The notes under the pieces: model-generated
Seen by the model: only the letters and a program-made list of their open reading frames with translations
Databases searched by the model: none
Told to the model about the DNA's origin: nothing
Shown: positions 8,010 through 17,110 of the stretch, piece after piece
How the letters are laid out: each line of letters opens with the position of its first letter
How positions within the stretch are numbered: position 1 is the stretch's first letter
Origin: Marinifilum sp. D714
Lineage (GTDB): Bacteria; Bacteroidota; Bacteroidia; Bacteroidales; Marinifilaceae
Assembly: GCF_030851345.1 (NCBI RefSeq)
Contig: NZ_JALPNU010000031.1
Coordinates: 1 to 37,438, forward strand
Direction of reading: 5' to 3'
Length of the DNA stretch: 37,438 nucleotides
Position numbers and translations under genes: made by a program

Positions 8010-8080
8010 TAACTTATCCAAATTAAGTGTTAAAAAAGCCTAAGGATTTTCAGCAATGCTTATCAACAAACGAATTTGTT

Positions 8081-8088
8081 TATCTTTG
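8081..8088 (+). promoter_or_regulatory. -7 promoter element of the heptose kinase gene
   Basis: TATCTTTG, exact match to TAnnTTTG, 28 bases before the GTG at 8117. It lies inside the longer open frame beginning at 8027, which argues that the extra 30 codons are untranslated. Confidence 0.5.
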
Positions 8089-8116
8089 CTCAAATAACTT
8101 CGAAAATCGAATTATC

Positions 8117-9118
8117 GTGAACAAAATTGAACTTGAAAAAACTTTTGACAGTTTTTCCGACTATAATGTGCTAATTATTGGTGATGTAATGGTTGATGCC
8201 TATGTTTGGGGCAAAGTAGAACGCATCTCTCCAGAAGCACCTGTACCAATTGTTTCTTGTGTTAACCGTGAAAGCCGACTAGGTGGAGCTGCCAATGTTG
8301 CTCTGAATATCAAATCCATGGGAGCAAATCCTATTCTTTGCTCAGTAATCGGCAACGATGAGAAAGGAAAAGAATTCTTAAATCTTCTTACTGCTATTCA
8401 AGATGAACAATATGGAATTATAGCAAGCGATCATCGAAAAACAACAGTTAAAACTAGATTTATTAGTGATAATCAACACATCATTCGTGTAGATGAGGAA
8501 GATACTCACGAATTGGCTGACGATATTGAAATTGAATTTATTGATCACATTAAAAGTTTGATTGATAAGCACAAAATTCATGCTGTCATTTTCGAAGATT
8601 ACGACAAAGGTGTAATCACCAAAAAGTTAATTGAAGAAATTACGACTCTTGCCAATGATAGAAACATACCGATTCTGGTTGATCCTAAAAAGCGTCACTA
8701 TTCAGATTATAAAAACGTAACCCTATTCAAACCTAACTTTAAAGAGTTTGTTGAGGGATCAAATCTTCACCTTGAAAAAGGAGATATAGAAGGATTGTTT
8801 ACAGAAGCCAAAAATTTCCAGAATGAAATGGGTATTAACAAGTTGTTGATAACTCTTTCTGAACTTGGTGTTTTTATCAGCAATGAGAATACCTATGAAC
8901 ACATTCCTGCCGTGGTTCGTGAAATTGCAGATGTTTCTGGGGCTGGAGATACTGTAATTAGTGTAGCAACTCTTTGTTTGGCTGCCGGTTTGAATGCAAA
9001 AGAGATTGCAGCAATATCGAATTTAGCGGGTGGTATCGTATGTGAAATTCCTGTAGTTGTGCCAATCGAAAAAGATCAATTGCTTAAAGAAAGTATTAAA
9101 TTATTTGCACAAGCTTAA
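8117..9118 (+). CDS. D-glycero-beta-D-manno-heptose-7-phosphate kinase (RfaE1-type)
   Basis: A 333-residue PfkB/ribokinase-family sugar kinase resembling the kinase half of HldE (RfaE1), which phosphorylates heptose 7-phosphate at C1 on the way to ADP-heptose for lipopolysaccharide core. Motifs: NVLIIGDVMVDAYVWG at the N-terminus, RISPEAPVPIV, the GGAANVALN substrate motif, VDPKKRHY, and the C-terminal DVSGAGDTV with the catalytic Asp. The cytidylyl/adenylyl-transferase half found in bifunctional HldE is absent, so a separate RfaE2 is expected elsewhere. I chose the GTG at 8117: the protein then begins VNKIELEKTF, matching the family start, and the upstream part of the frame (MLKKPKDFQQ onward) has no family counterpart and contains the promoter. 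No in-frame ATG lies between. Confidence 0.8.
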   Translation: MNKIELEKTFDSFSDYNVLIIGDVMVDAYVWGKVERISPEAPVPIVSCVNRESRLGGAANVALNIKSMGANPILCSVIGNDEKGKEFLNLLTAIQDEQYGIIASDHRKTTVKTRFISDNQHIIRVDEEDTHELADDIEIEFIDHIKSLIDKHKIHAVIFEDYDKGVITKKLIEEITTLANDRNIPILVDPKKRHYSDYKNVTLFKPNFKEFVEGSNLHLEKGDIEGLFTEAKNFQNEMGINKLLITLSELGVFISNENTYEHIPAVVREIADVSGAGDTVISVATLCLAAGLNAKEIAAISNLAGGIVCEIPVVVPIEKDQLLKESIKLFAQA

Positions 9119-9144
9119 AATCACTTATACTTGTATTTTCGATT

Positions 9145-9196
9145 ATGAAAACAATTGGTATTAAAGAAGTTGATTTTAGAAAGATTTTCTAAAATC
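9145..9196 (+). other. 15-codon open frame ending in a perfect hairpin
   Basis: ATG at 9145 to TAA at 9190-9192 would encode MKTIGIKEVDFRKIF. Its end overlaps a perfect inverted repeat: 11 bases at 9172-9182 and 11 at 9186-9196, loop GAT. There is no T-run after it. It may serve as the transcript end of the upstream kinase gene; translation of the short frame is unsupported. Confidence 0.3.
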
Positions 9197-9277
9197 ACGC
9201 CAGTAATATGTTGATAATTTTATGGTTTCTGTTGGTATTTTAGAATGACTCAAAATTTTAAATGTCGGTTAAAATTG

Positions 9278-9285
9278 TATCTTTG
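9278..9285 (+). promoter_or_regulatory. Promoter of the parA operon
   Basis: TATCTTTG, exact match to TAnnTTTG, 48 bases before the parA ATG. The -33 region (around 9255) is T-rich but not a clear TTTG. Confidence 0.5.
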
Positions 9286-9333
9286 AGACTACATCAAAAA
9301 ATTTAATTTAAATCCTTATAATAAGAATTGTTT

Positions 9334-10137
9334 ATGGCTAAAATTATTGCTCTGGCAAACCAAAAAGGAGGGGTTGGAAAAACCACAACGGCTATCAATC
9401 TGGCTTCGAGCCTTGCCGTTTTGGAATATAAGGTACTGATTATTGATGCTGATCCACAGGCTAATTCAACATCAGGAATAGGTTATGATGTTCGTTCTAT
9501 CGAGAATAGCATTTATGAATGTATAGTTGACGGAATTAATCCGAAAGAAGCAGTTCTTAAAAGTGATATTGAAGGATTTGATATTATCCCTTCTCACATT
9601 GATTTGGTTGGTGCAGAAATTGAAATGCTCAACCTATCAAATCGTGAAAAAATACTTTCTAATGTATTAAAAAAGGTAAGTCCTGATTATGATTTTATTT
9701 TGATCGACTGTTCTCCATCATTAGGCCTAATTACGGTTAACGCACTTACTGCAGCTGATTCAGTTATCATTCCTGTACAGTGTGAATATTTTGCTTTGGA
9801 AGGTCTAGGTAAACTTTTAAACACAATTAAAATCATTCAATCTCGTTTAAATACCGAATTGGAAATTGAAGGTTTCCTTTTAACCATGTACGATAGCCGT
9901 TTAAGATTATCGAATCAGGTAGTTAGCGAAGTAAGAAAGCATTTTCAGGATATGGTATTCGAAACCATTATCCAAAGAAACACCAAACTCGGAGAAGCAC
10001 CAAGTTACGGGAAACCTGCAATTCTTTATGATGCAGACTCTGCAGGTGCAATTAATTACTTAAATTTGGCTCGCGAATTGTTGCAGAACAACAACATGAC
10101 CAAAATGAGTAATAAGGAAAAGATTATCAGCGAATAA
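9334..10137 (+). CDS. parA: Chromosome-partitioning ATPase ParA (Soj)
   Basis: A 267-residue deviant-Walker ATPase that binds DNA non-specifically as an ATP dimer and works with ParB to segregate chromosome origins. The start MAKIIALANQKGGVGKTTTA carries the deviant Walker A (KGGVGKTTT); DADPQANST, LIDCSPSLG (Walker B) and PVQCEYFALEGL follow, all typical of chromosomal Soj. I take the ATG at 9334; a TTG two codons earlier is also in frame but unnecessary. First gene of parA-parB-DUF5683-mltD with gaps of 20, 25 and 12 bases, so likely one transcript. No parS palindrome was noticed in the window. Confidence 0.95.
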   Translation: MAKIIALANQKGGVGKTTTAINLASSLAVLEYKVLIIDADPQANSTSGIGYDVRSIENSIYECIVDGINPKEAVLKSDIEGFDIIPSHIDLVGAEIEMLNLSNREKILSNVLKKVSPDYDFILIDCSPSLGLITVNALTAADSVIIPVQCEYFALEGLGKLLNTIKIIQSRLNTELEIEGFLLTMYDSRLRLSNQVVSEVRKHFQDMVFETIIQRNTKLGEAPSYGKPAILYDADSAGAINYLNLARELLQNNNMTKMSNKEKIISE

Positions 10138-10157
10138 TATAATATTGAAAGAGTAAC

Positions 10158-11033
10158 ATGGCAAAAAAAAGCGCATTAGGAAGGGGATTAGGTGCATTAA
10201 TCGACGACGTTGATGAAGTACAGGCAAAACCAGAAAAAAGTGTAAGCAACGAAATTGAAATTTCTAAAATTGAAGCCAACCCTTACCAACCTAGAACAAA
10301 GTTTGACGAGGAAGCTTTAAATGAACTTGCCCAATCGATTAAAGAATTAGGTATTGTACAGCCGCTAACGGTGAGGAAAATCAATAACAATTCTTATCAG
10401 CTTATTGCCGGAGAACGACGTTTTAGAGCTGCTAAAATAGCAGGTCTAGATAGTGTTCCTGTATATATTCGCCTTGCTGATGACGACAAAATGTTAGAGT
10501 TGGCATTGGTTGAAAATATTCAACGTGAAGATCTTGATTCTATTGAAGTTGCCATAAGTTATCAAAGATTAATTGATGAAATTAAACTAACCCAAGAGAG
10601 TTTATCCGAACGTGTCGGAAAAAAACGCTCAACCATATCCAACTATTTACGATTACTTAAACTACCTGCCGAAATTCAGAAAGGAATTCGTGAGAAAAGA
10701 CTTCTTATGGGGCATGCAAGAGCTCTTGTAAATGTTGACGATCCTAAATCTCAGCTTGATATCTTTAAACTAACCGTTGAGAATGATTTCTCGGTACGAA
10801 AAGTTGAGGAATTGGTTCGTGAATTGAACAAAGGCAGCAAGGAGAAAAAAACTCCTTCGAAAAATTCATTGCCTAAAGAGTATGAGTCATTAAAAGACCA
10901 TCTTTCACAACATTTTAAAACTAAAGTTGATTTAAAGCGTACCAATAACGGTAAAGGAAAAATCATTATCCCGTTTAAATCGGACGATGATTTAGAGCGT
11001 ATTTTGGCCGTTATGGATCAAATGAATTCGTAA
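10158..11033 (+). CDS. parB: Chromosome-partitioning protein ParB
   Basis: ParB/Spo0J-type DNA-binding CTPase, 291 residues. It loads at parS sites, spreads on DNA and stimulates ParA. Visible are the N-terminal ParA-interacting stretch (KKSALGRGLGALI), the ISKIEANPYQPR motif at about residues 36-46, the CTP-binding GERRFR box (85-90), the ENIQRED motif, the helix-turn-helix (LTQESLSERVGKKRSTISNY, about 149-168) and a C-terminal dimerisation region after a charged lysine-rich linker at about 225-240. Complete. It partners with the ParA encoded immediately upstream. Confidence 0.95.
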   Translation: MAKKSALGRGLGALIDDVDEVQAKPEKSVSNEIEISKIEANPYQPRTKFDEEALNELAQSIKELGIVQPLTVRKINNNSYQLIAGERRFRAAKIAGLDSVPVYIRLADDDKMLELALVENIQREDLDSIEVAISYQRLIDEIKLTQESLSERVGKKRSTISNYLRLLKLPAEIQKGIREKRLLMGHARALVNVDDPKSQLDIFKLTVENDFSVRKVEELVRELNKGSKEKKTPSKNSLPKEYESLKDHLSQHFKTKVDLKRTNNGKGKIIIPFKSDDDLERILAVMDQMNS

Positions 11034-11058
11034 ATAGTAACATATAAAACAATTAAAA

Positions 11059-11724
11059 TTGAACAACTTACGCCCACTTTTAATTTCAGTGGCGGTATTG
11101 CTCGTTTTTATCTTTGCTGGAAACACGCATGTTCAAGCTCAGAAATTTACTGCAGATACCGTACAGGTGGAATCAAGTGTTAAGATACACTCTCCTCATA
11201 AGGCTACCATGTATTCAGTTATGCTTCCTGGTTTAGGTCAGGCATACAATAAAAAATACTGGAAAATTCCGATTTTATATGCAGGAATTGGTGCTACCAT
11301 TTATGCGATTAGCTGGAATACAAAAAACTTCAACAAATACAAAGATGGATATCGGGATTTCTCCTTGTATATGGATTATAAAAACCTACCGGAAGAAGAG
11401 AAATTAAATACAACAGAACCAACAGGTAAAAGTTACGAAGGCCTTTATACCGATGGATTTGACTTTGAAAATTCTTCAGCTAGTTTTGATAACTGGTTTA
11501 AAACACAATTACAAAACAACAAAGACTCCTACAAACACGACAGAGACCTCAGCTATATCATTTTAGCCGGAGTTTACGTATTAAATATCATTGATGCTGC
11601 CGTTGATGCACATTTAATGAACTTTAATGTGAACGAAGAACTTACTTTTAGGGTTGAACCTGCAGTGAGTTACTCAGCCTTTACTGGTAATACGCTAGGA
11701 TTTAGATGCCAAATTACTTTTTAG
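11059..11724 (+). CDS. DUF5683 domain-containing membrane/envelope protein
   Basis: A 221-residue Bacteroidota-specific protein of the DUF5683 family, function unknown. It has a signal sequence (NNLRPLLISVAVLLVFIFAG to VQAQ), the conserved SVMLPGLGQAYNKKYWKIP motif at about residues 53-71, a hydrophobic segment after it, and a second hydrophobic stretch (IILAGVYVLNIIDAAVDAHL) ending in the conserved DAHL. The frame starts with TTG at 11059; the next in-frame ATG would remove the signal sequence, so the TTG is probably the genuine start. Its place between parB and the mltD-like gene is a recurrent Bacteroidota arrangement and suggests a link to envelope growth or cell division, but that is inference. 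Confidence 0.8.
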   Translation: MNNLRPLLISVAVLLVFIFAGNTHVQAQKFTADTVQVESSVKIHSPHKATMYSVMLPGLGQAYNKKYWKIPILYAGIGATIYAISWNTKNFNKYKDGYRDFSLYMDYKNLPEEEKLNTTEPTGKSYEGLYTDGFDFENSSASFDNWFKTQLQNNKDSYKHDRDLSYIILAGVYVLNIIDAAVDAHLMNFNVNEELTFRVEPAVSYSAFTGNTLGFRCQITF

Positions 11725-11736
11725 ACGAGAGAGACA

Positions 11737-13422
11737 ATGAGAAGAAAGATTTTTTTTATACCCATAATTTTATCGGTAACTGCATTGGCATGCAGTACAA
11801 TTAAGCCAACTGCAACGCAAAATATTAAGAAAGAGCAAATAGAAATTGAAAATACTTTATCTGATTTAGATACTGTGAGCACTGAAATTGCTGTAAGTGA
11901 ACCTGAATCAGAAACAGACACCCTGGCATTTCTAAAATTGAACAATGTTGATGTTCGTTACGACCTGGATGACAATATCAATACTAATTTTTCAAGTAAT
12001 CTGGATAGCCTATTGCATCTTTGGTATATCAAAAACACAGATTCACATTACAGCACCGAAAAATCAAATACCAATATCACTTTAAATGATTCGGTATACA
12101 TCGATCGTTTAAAGCAAATCCCTTCCTTAATCGATTTATCTTACAACAAAATCGTTAAAAACTACATTAAACTGTATTCTGAAAAGAGAAGATCTCAGGT
12201 TGAATACATGATGGGATTATCGGAATATTATTTCCCGATTTTCGAAGAAATTTTAGATAAAGAAGGCTTGCCTCAAGAACTAAAATACCTTCCAATTATT
12301 GAATCGGCATTAAATCCTAAAGCATTATCACGTGCAGGAGCTAGCGGTTTATGGCAATTTATGTATGGAACAGGTCGCATGTACAAACTAAACATCAACT
12401 CTTTTGTTGATGAAAGAAGAGATCCTGTGAAATCGAGTTATGCTGCGGTTAAATATTTAAAAGATATGTACAAAGTATACGGCAATTGGCATTTGGTTAT
12501 TGCCGCTTACAATTGTGGTCCTGGAAATGTAAACAAAGCCATTCGACGCAGTGGAGGTAAAAGAAATTACTGGGATATCTATTACCGATTACCTCGTGAA
12601 ACAAGAGGATATGTGCCAGCTTTTATTGCTGCAATATATACTTTCAATTACCACAAGGAACATAATCTTTATCCAAAGAAATCGAATTTCCCAATTGCTT
12701 GCGATACCTTAATGATTGATGAAACTTTACATTTTGATCAGGTTTCGAAAGTAATTAATATTCCAAAAGAACAATTAAGGGATTTAAATCCACAATATCG
12801 TGCTGATATTTTACCTGGAGGAAAGGCATATTCGCTTAAACTTCCATTAAAATTAACTTCGAAATTCATTGATATGCAAGATTCAATCTTTGCATACAAA
12901 AAAGATTATTATTTCAGCCAAAAAGATAAGGTTGTTAATCCTAGAGATAGATATCAAAAATTTGCTCATGTAGTACCTAAAAACAAGGCTAAAGTATACT
13001 ACAAAGTAAAACCTGGTGATGCAGTAGGATTGATTGCTTCATGGTTTCACATTAGAACTTCAGACCTGCGTTACTGGAATAATATCAGAAGAAACTTAAT
13101 TAAAGTAGGACAAAAATTAGTGGTTTATGTACCTAAATCAAAAGCTGATTACTACAGAGGCTTCAACAGTATGAGCTATGCTCAAAAACAAGCCACTTTG
13201 GGTAAGAAAGTAACCACTTCAACTGCTAGTGTTACTAAAACAACACCTGAAAAAATAGATGGCTCGTATGTTTACTATACGGTACGAAGAGGTGATAATT
13301 TCTGGACAATTGCTAAAAAATTCCCTGGTGTTTCGAATTACGATATCATGAAACTGAATAATATTAATGATGCCAGAAGCCTTAAAGTGGGGCAAAAATT
13401 AAGAATCAAACGAAAGAGTTAA
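11737..13422 (+). CDS. Membrane-bound lytic transglycosylase with LysM domains (MltD-like)
   Basis: A 561-residue lipoprotein (lipobox SVTALAC, Cys19) that cleaves the glycan backbone of peptidoglycan in the periplasm. After a poorly conserved segment to about residue 140, the SLT (GH23) domain spans about 165-330: catalytic Glu189 in PIIESALNPKALS, followed by GASGLWQFM, DERRDPVKSSYAAVKYL and AAYNCGPGNVNKAI. Two C-terminal LysM domains bind peptidoglycan, at about 420-468 (YYKVKPGD) and 510-560 (YYTVRRGD). Last gene of the parA operon, ending at a strong terminator 16 bases downstream. Domain order matches MltD of Proteobacteria and the usual Bacteroidota homologue in this position. Confidence 0.92.
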   Translation: MRRKIFFIPIILSVTALACSTIKPTATQNIKKEQIEIENTLSDLDTVSTEIAVSEPESETDTLAFLKLNNVDVRYDLDDNINTNFSSNLDSLLHLWYIKNTDSHYSTEKSNTNITLNDSVYIDRLKQIPSLIDLSYNKIVKNYIKLYSEKRRSQVEYMMGLSEYYFPIFEEILDKEGLPQELKYLPIIESALNPKALSRAGASGLWQFMYGTGRMYKLNINSFVDERRDPVKSSYAAVKYLKDMYKVYGNWHLVIAAYNCGPGNVNKAIRRSGGKRNYWDIYYRLPRETRGYVPAFIAAIYTFNYHKEHNLYPKKSNFPIACDTLMIDETLHFDQVSKVINIPKEQLRDLNPQYRADILPGGKAYSLKLPLKLTSKFIDMQDSIFAYKKDYYFSQKDKVVNPRDRYQKFAHVVPKNKAKVYYKVKPGDAVGLIASWFHIRTSDLRYWNNIRRNLIKVGQKLVVYVPKSKADYYRGFNSMSYAQKQATLGKKVTTSTASVTKTTPEKIDGSYVYYTVRRGDNFWTIAKKFPGVSNYDIMKLNNINDARSLKVGQKLRIKRKS

Positions 13423-13437
13423 TCTTATATACTGCAT

Positions 13438-13468
13438 AAAAAAGCGAAGAGTTATCTTCGCTTTTTTT
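13438..13468 (+). terminator. Intrinsic terminator of the parA-mltD operon
   Basis: Stem AAAGCGAAGA (13441-13450) with TCTTCGCTTT (13455-13464), loop GTTA, extended by flanking A-T pairs and followed by a T-run to 13468. Confidence 0.9.
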
Positions 13469-13692
13469 ATTAGATTTATAAACAAGTTCTGCTAATTTAT
13501 AAACAAACCACCAATCGCATTATTTAAATCGATTTTAAATTAACAAACTCTACAATATCGGATATTATTAGAACACTGCAACTTACATTCAATACTAAGT
13601 ATAATCTAATGTACAAAGAAAGATTTTTTTTGATTAGTGACCTTAATATAATTAAATTGCTTTCGATAAATAAAAACTATAAGTTTTTATTT

Positions 13693-13763
13693 GTTCCCCG
13701 ATTCATTGATATGCTAATTAGCTTCCGGTAAAATCATTCCCCGATTTGCCGGAAGCCGGGAAC
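13693..13763. repeat. Nested palindromic element between convergent operons
   Basis: Two inverted repeats are nested: GTTCCC (13693-13698) with GGGAAC (13758-13763), and GCTTCCGG (13721-13728) with CCGGAAGC (13749-13756). The ten bases TTCCCCGATT also occur twice in direct orientation (13694-13703 and 13738-13747). It lies just after the end of gldG and is more GC-rich than the DNA around it, like a REP or miniature palindromic element. The remainder of the 356-base gap (13423-13778) is AT-rich and holds the mltD terminator; nothing else was seen. Confidence 0.6.
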
Positions 13764-13778
13764 AATAAATCTCTATCC

Positions 13779-15293
13779 TTATTTTATAAATCCAGGTCGC
13801 ATCCGTTTACCTCTTCTATTGCTTCTTCGTTTAAATCGTATTACTCCATAAGCAATTAAAAGCACCACTGGAATTAAAAAATTAAAGTACTTAATCATCA
13901 ATACTTTTCCATCGGAAATTTCTTTCAATGGCCTCGATAATACTCCTTTTGTTCTCAAACTCATTAATCCTGAGTCATCTGAAAGCCAATCTATCGCATT
14001 GGCGAAAAGGTTAATGTTGTCTTTTTGAATTGGAATTTTGTTTGCACCAAAACCATTTACAATAAAGTTTCCATCACCAATTACACATATTTTAGCTTCT
14101 TCTTCTCCCCCCATTGGTCCAGATAAAGTAGCAGCAACGGTTAAATCTGGATATAAAAAGTCTTGAGCTCTCCAATTTCTACCAATATTAAAGCTTATAG
14201 GCGCTTTTAATTTTCCTGATATCTTTGATGTATAGGCCAAAGGTTGATAATTCATTAAAGTATCACCCACATACTTTATCGGACTGGCAAATTGTAAAAT
14301 CAGAGTTTCAATTCCATCAGTTATGCTATGATTTGTAAATTGTGAAATGACAGGTAAAAATGGAAAATTGATTTGCTGTGGAAATGAAAAAAATCCTTGT
14401 TGCTGTACTGTTACTGTACCACATTTTTTATCAACAATAAAAGAATCTTCGACATACAATCCTTTATTCTCAAGCCATTTCTCCAAACCTGTATTAACCG
14501 ATACACCTATACCATCATTCAGCATTCCCCTAACACGTTCCATCGCAATCATCAACGATCCACCTTTTTCAAGATAATTATCAAGACTTCCCAATTGTGT
14601 TGGAGAAATTGTACCGGTTGGGCCAATTAACATCAAGCATTCATATTTTTCTAAATCAGGTTCTGCTAGAAGATATACAGGTTTTACATCATATAATATT
14701 GATAATTCATCCAATACTTGTTCGATCGAAGCAAATTCAGGCTCTCCATGTCCCATAATATAACCTATTTGTGGCTTATCCTTAATGGTTAATCTCTTGA
14801 TTAAAGTAGACAAAGTATACTCCATCGCAATTCCAGGCTTTATTAAAGGTATTGCTTCAAACTCGCTACCAACCTGTATTACCATGCCTAAAAAGACCCT
14901 TTGCACCTTTAGTTGGTCCTTTTCTCTTACCTCCAAGGGCACTGGGTGAATTCCAGCTTCTATAGCTTCCTGTTCAAGTTCTTGGTTTTTATTCGGATTG
15001 ATATATTCAAAATCAATTTTTCTATTGCTATAATGACTATACTCAGTTAGTAAGTTTTTTAAATCCTTAACTGTTCTATTAACATCTGTAGGTAAATCCT
15101 CAGAAATATATAGCGTGATAATGATTGGCTCATTTACCTCTTTTAAGATGCGTTTTGTAGAACGATCTAATGTATATCTTTTATCTTCTGTGAAATCAGC
15201 CCTAAGAAAAAACATTGATGAAAGTGAATTCAACACAATCAACAAGCCAGCAACCATTAAAATATTATATATAACTTTTCTTCTTTTTATCAT
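13779..15293 (-). CDS. gldG: Gliding-motility ABC transporter substrate-binding protein GldG
   Basis: A 504-residue membrane protein of the GldG family, with one N-terminal membrane helix (about residues 8-30, YNILMVAGLLIVLNSL), a large periplasmic region, and a C-terminal helix (about 468-488, YFNFLIPVVLLIAYGVIRF) followed by a very basic tail. Family landmarks are RADFTEDKRYTLDRSTKRIL, PIIITLYISEDLP, IGYIMGHGEPE and the LIGPTGTISPTQL region. With GldA and GldF it forms an ABC complex needed for gliding in Flavobacterium; its substrate is unknown. It is the last gene of gldA-gldF-gldG with a 10-base gap after gldF. Presence of these genes does not by itself prove gliding. Confidence 0.9.
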   Translation of the reverse strand: MIKRRKVIYNILMVAGLLIVLNSLSSMFFLRADFTEDKRYTLDRSTKRILKEVNEPIIITLYISEDLPTDVNRTVKDLKNLLTEYSHYSNRKIDFEYINPNKNQELEQEAIEAGIHPVPLEVREKDQLKVQRVFLGMVIQVGSEFEAIPLIKPGIAMEYTLSTLIKRLTIKDKPQIGYIMGHGEPEFASIEQVLDELSILYDVKPVYLLAEPDLEKYECLMLIGPTGTISPTQLGSLDNYLEKGGSLMIAMERVRGMLNDGIGVSVNTGLEKWLENKGLYVEDSFIVDKKCGTVTVQQQGFFSFPQQINFPFLPVISQFTNHSITDGIETLILQFASPIKYVGDTLMNYQPLAYTSKISGKLKAPISFNIGRNWRAQDFLYPDLTVAATLSGPMGGEEEAKICVIGDGNFIVNGFGANKIPIQKDNINLFANAIDWLSDDSGLMSLRTKGVLSRPLKEISDGKVLMIKYFNFLIPVVLLIAYGVIRFKRRSNRRGKRMRPGFIK

Positions 15294-15303
15294 ATTTAAC
15301 TAA

Positions 15304-16029
15304 TTATACTTGAAGATTTCTATTCGAAAGAATCATTTTAGAGGAATACAAACAAAAGAATGAAATTGAAAAGAAATAGATTAAATCTTTTGTATCAACA
15401 ACACCACGAGTAATGGACTCAAAGTGGGTTGATAAACTCAAAAAACTAAAAACACTTCCTGTAAATCCAACAAAATTCGCAGCTAAAACATCAAAAATAA
15501 TATGAAAAAATATCCCAATTGACAATGCTGTTAAAGAAGCAACAATTGGATTGGAAAACAAACAACTAGTTAATAATCCGATGCTTATATAAACCATACT
15601 CATCAAAAGTAAGCCTAAATAGCCTAACACGATGGCCGAGTGATCAACAGGACCAATGGCCCACAAAGTAAAATAGTAGAACAATGTAGGCGTTAAAGCT
15701 ATCCCAATTAAGAAAAAGGTTGACAAAAATTTACCTAAAATTAGTTGCCAATCGCTTACAGGCTTGGTAAGTAGTAGCTCCAAAGTGCCTGCCTTTAATT
15801 CTCCCGCAATGGATCTCATCGTTAAAGCAGGAATAAAAATAAACAAGCTCCAATAGGCTACAGTAAAAAAAGTATCAAGACTTGCCTGCCCTAAAAAGAA
15901 TACATCAGCACCATAAATCCAGGTGAAAAACCCACTAAAGCCAAGAAATATAATAATTAATACATAGGCTGTAAGTGAATCAAAAAAGGAATTTAGTTCT
16001 CGATATGCAATGTGTAAAATTTGCTTCAT
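15304..16029 (-). CDS. gldF: Gliding-motility ABC-2 permease GldF
   Basis: A 241-residue inner-membrane permease of the ABC-2 type with about six hydrophobic segments and the conserved motif FIFIPALTMRSIAGELKAGT at about residues 68-87, followed by LELLLTKPVSDWQLILGKFL, a standard ABC-2 coupling region. Length and sequence fit GldF. It is the membrane partner of GldA (7-base gap upstream) and GldG (10 bases downstream), so the three are almost certainly cotranscribed. Confidence 0.9.
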   Translation of the reverse strand: MKQILHIAYRELNSFFDSLTAYVLIIIFLGFSGFFTWIYGADVFFLGQASLDTFFTVAYWSLFIFIPALTMRSIAGELKAGTLELLLTKPVSDWQLILGKFLSTFFLIGIALTPTLFYYFTLWAIGPVDHSAIVLGYLGLLLMSMVYISIGLLTSCLFSNPIVASLTALSIGIFFHIIFDVLAANFVGFTGSVFSFLSLSTHFESITRGVVDTKDLIYFFSISFFCLYSSKMILSNRNLQV

Positions 16030-16036
16030 ATATCTT

Positions 16037-16966
16037 TTAATGAAGAGTTAACTGACGGAAAATATCTTCCAATTTTTTCTCGGTTGGTGTTAATTCCGAA
16101 ATATAATAATTGTTTTGGACACATAAATCAAAAATAGCCTTCACCGAAGTTTCCTCCTTCAGTGATTGTACTTCGAACAACTGTTTATCGATATCAATAA
16201 AATCTACAGAATCGATAGTTTCTAAATTCAATAAATTTTCGAATATATCATTTACATCACCTCCCTGAATGCCCAATTTTAAAATTTCATTCCCTGCAGC
16301 CTGTTTTCTTAATTCCTCCGCTGTACCATCAACAACAATTCTACCATTATTGATGATTAAGATTCGGTCGCAAGTAGCCTCCACCTCCGCAAGAATATGG
16401 GAGCTTAGAATAACGGTTTTTTCCTTCCCAATTCGTTTTATTAGCTCTCTAATTTCAACAATCTGGTTTGGATCTAATCCTGTAGTAGGCTCATCTAATA
16501 TCAAAATTTCCGGATCGTGAATTAGAGCCTGAGCTAAACCAACCCTTTGCTGATATCCTTTAGAAAGTTCACTAATCAATTTGTGCTTTTCTCCTTCAAG
16601 CCCACAAATTCGAACCATATCCAAAATACGCTCGGCAATTAAGTATTTAGGGATACCATGAATTTTTGCTATGAACTCTAAGAAATCAATGATATTCATA
16701 TCCTGGTAAAGAGGATTATTCTCAGGCAAATAGCCAATATTCTTTTTGATTATTTCAGGATGCTCTTTTATAGAATAACCTCCTACTTTAACATCTCCCT
16801 CATCAGGGTTTATGTAACAGGAAATTGCTTTCATTGTAGTTGTCTTTCCTGCACCATTGGGTCCTAAAAAACCCAACACTTCCCCTGCTTTTACACGAAA
16901 AGAAACATTGTCCACAGCTTTTTGTGGACCATATCTTTTTGTCAGATGCTCAACAACTATATCCAT
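16037..16966 (-). CDS. gldA: Gliding-motility ABC transporter ATP-binding protein GldA
   Basis: A 309-residue cytosolic ATPase that powers the GldFG complex. It shows Walker A (GFLGPNGAGKTTT, about residues 32-44), a Q-loop near YLPENNPLYQDM, the ABC signature in SKGYQQRVGLAQAL (about 134-147), Walker B (ILILDEPTTGLDP) and the switch histidine in ILSSHILAE. The C-terminal 90 residues (after about 215) are a DUF4162-like extension typical of GldA. It is the promoter-proximal gene of the gld operon. Confidence 0.92.
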   Translation of the reverse strand: MDIVVEHLTKRYGPQKAVDNVSFRVKAGEVLGFLGPNGAGKTTTMKAISCYINPDEGDVKVGGYSIKEHPEIIKKNIGYLPENNPLYQDMNIIDFLEFIAKIHGIPKYLIAERILDMVRICGLEGEKHKLISELSKGYQQRVGLAQALIHDPEILILDEPTTGLDPNQIVEIRELIKRIGKEKTVILSSHILAEVEATCDRILIINNGRIVVDGTAEELRKQAAGNEILKLGIQGGDVNDIFENLLNLETIDSVDFIDIDKQLFEVQSLKEETSVKAIFDLCVQNNYYISELTPTEKKLEDIFRQLTLH

Positions 16967-16993
16967 ATTTCGAAACTTTCATTTGGTACTTAA

Positions 16994-17001
16994 CAAATTT
17001 A
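16994..17001 (-). promoter_or_regulatory. Promoter of the gldAFG operon
   Basis: CAAATTTA on the plus strand reads TAAATTTG on the minus strand, an exact TAnnTTTG match 27 bases upstream of the gldA start. Confidence 0.5.
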
Positions 17002-17098
17002 AAAAAATCGACTCTTCTATAATTAGGCAGTCAGTGATTTAACAATTATTAACAATTTGATAAAATCTATTAATTTAAAATTTCATTTTAAAAAACAC

Positions 17099-17106
17099 TA
17101 CTTTTG
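17099..17106 (+). promoter_or_regulatory. Promoter of the HAD phosphatase gene
   Basis: TACTTTTG is an exact TAnnTTTG match ending only four bases before the ATG at 17111, which would make the transcript leaderless or nearly so. Confidence 0.45.
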
Positions 17107-17110
17107 CTGC

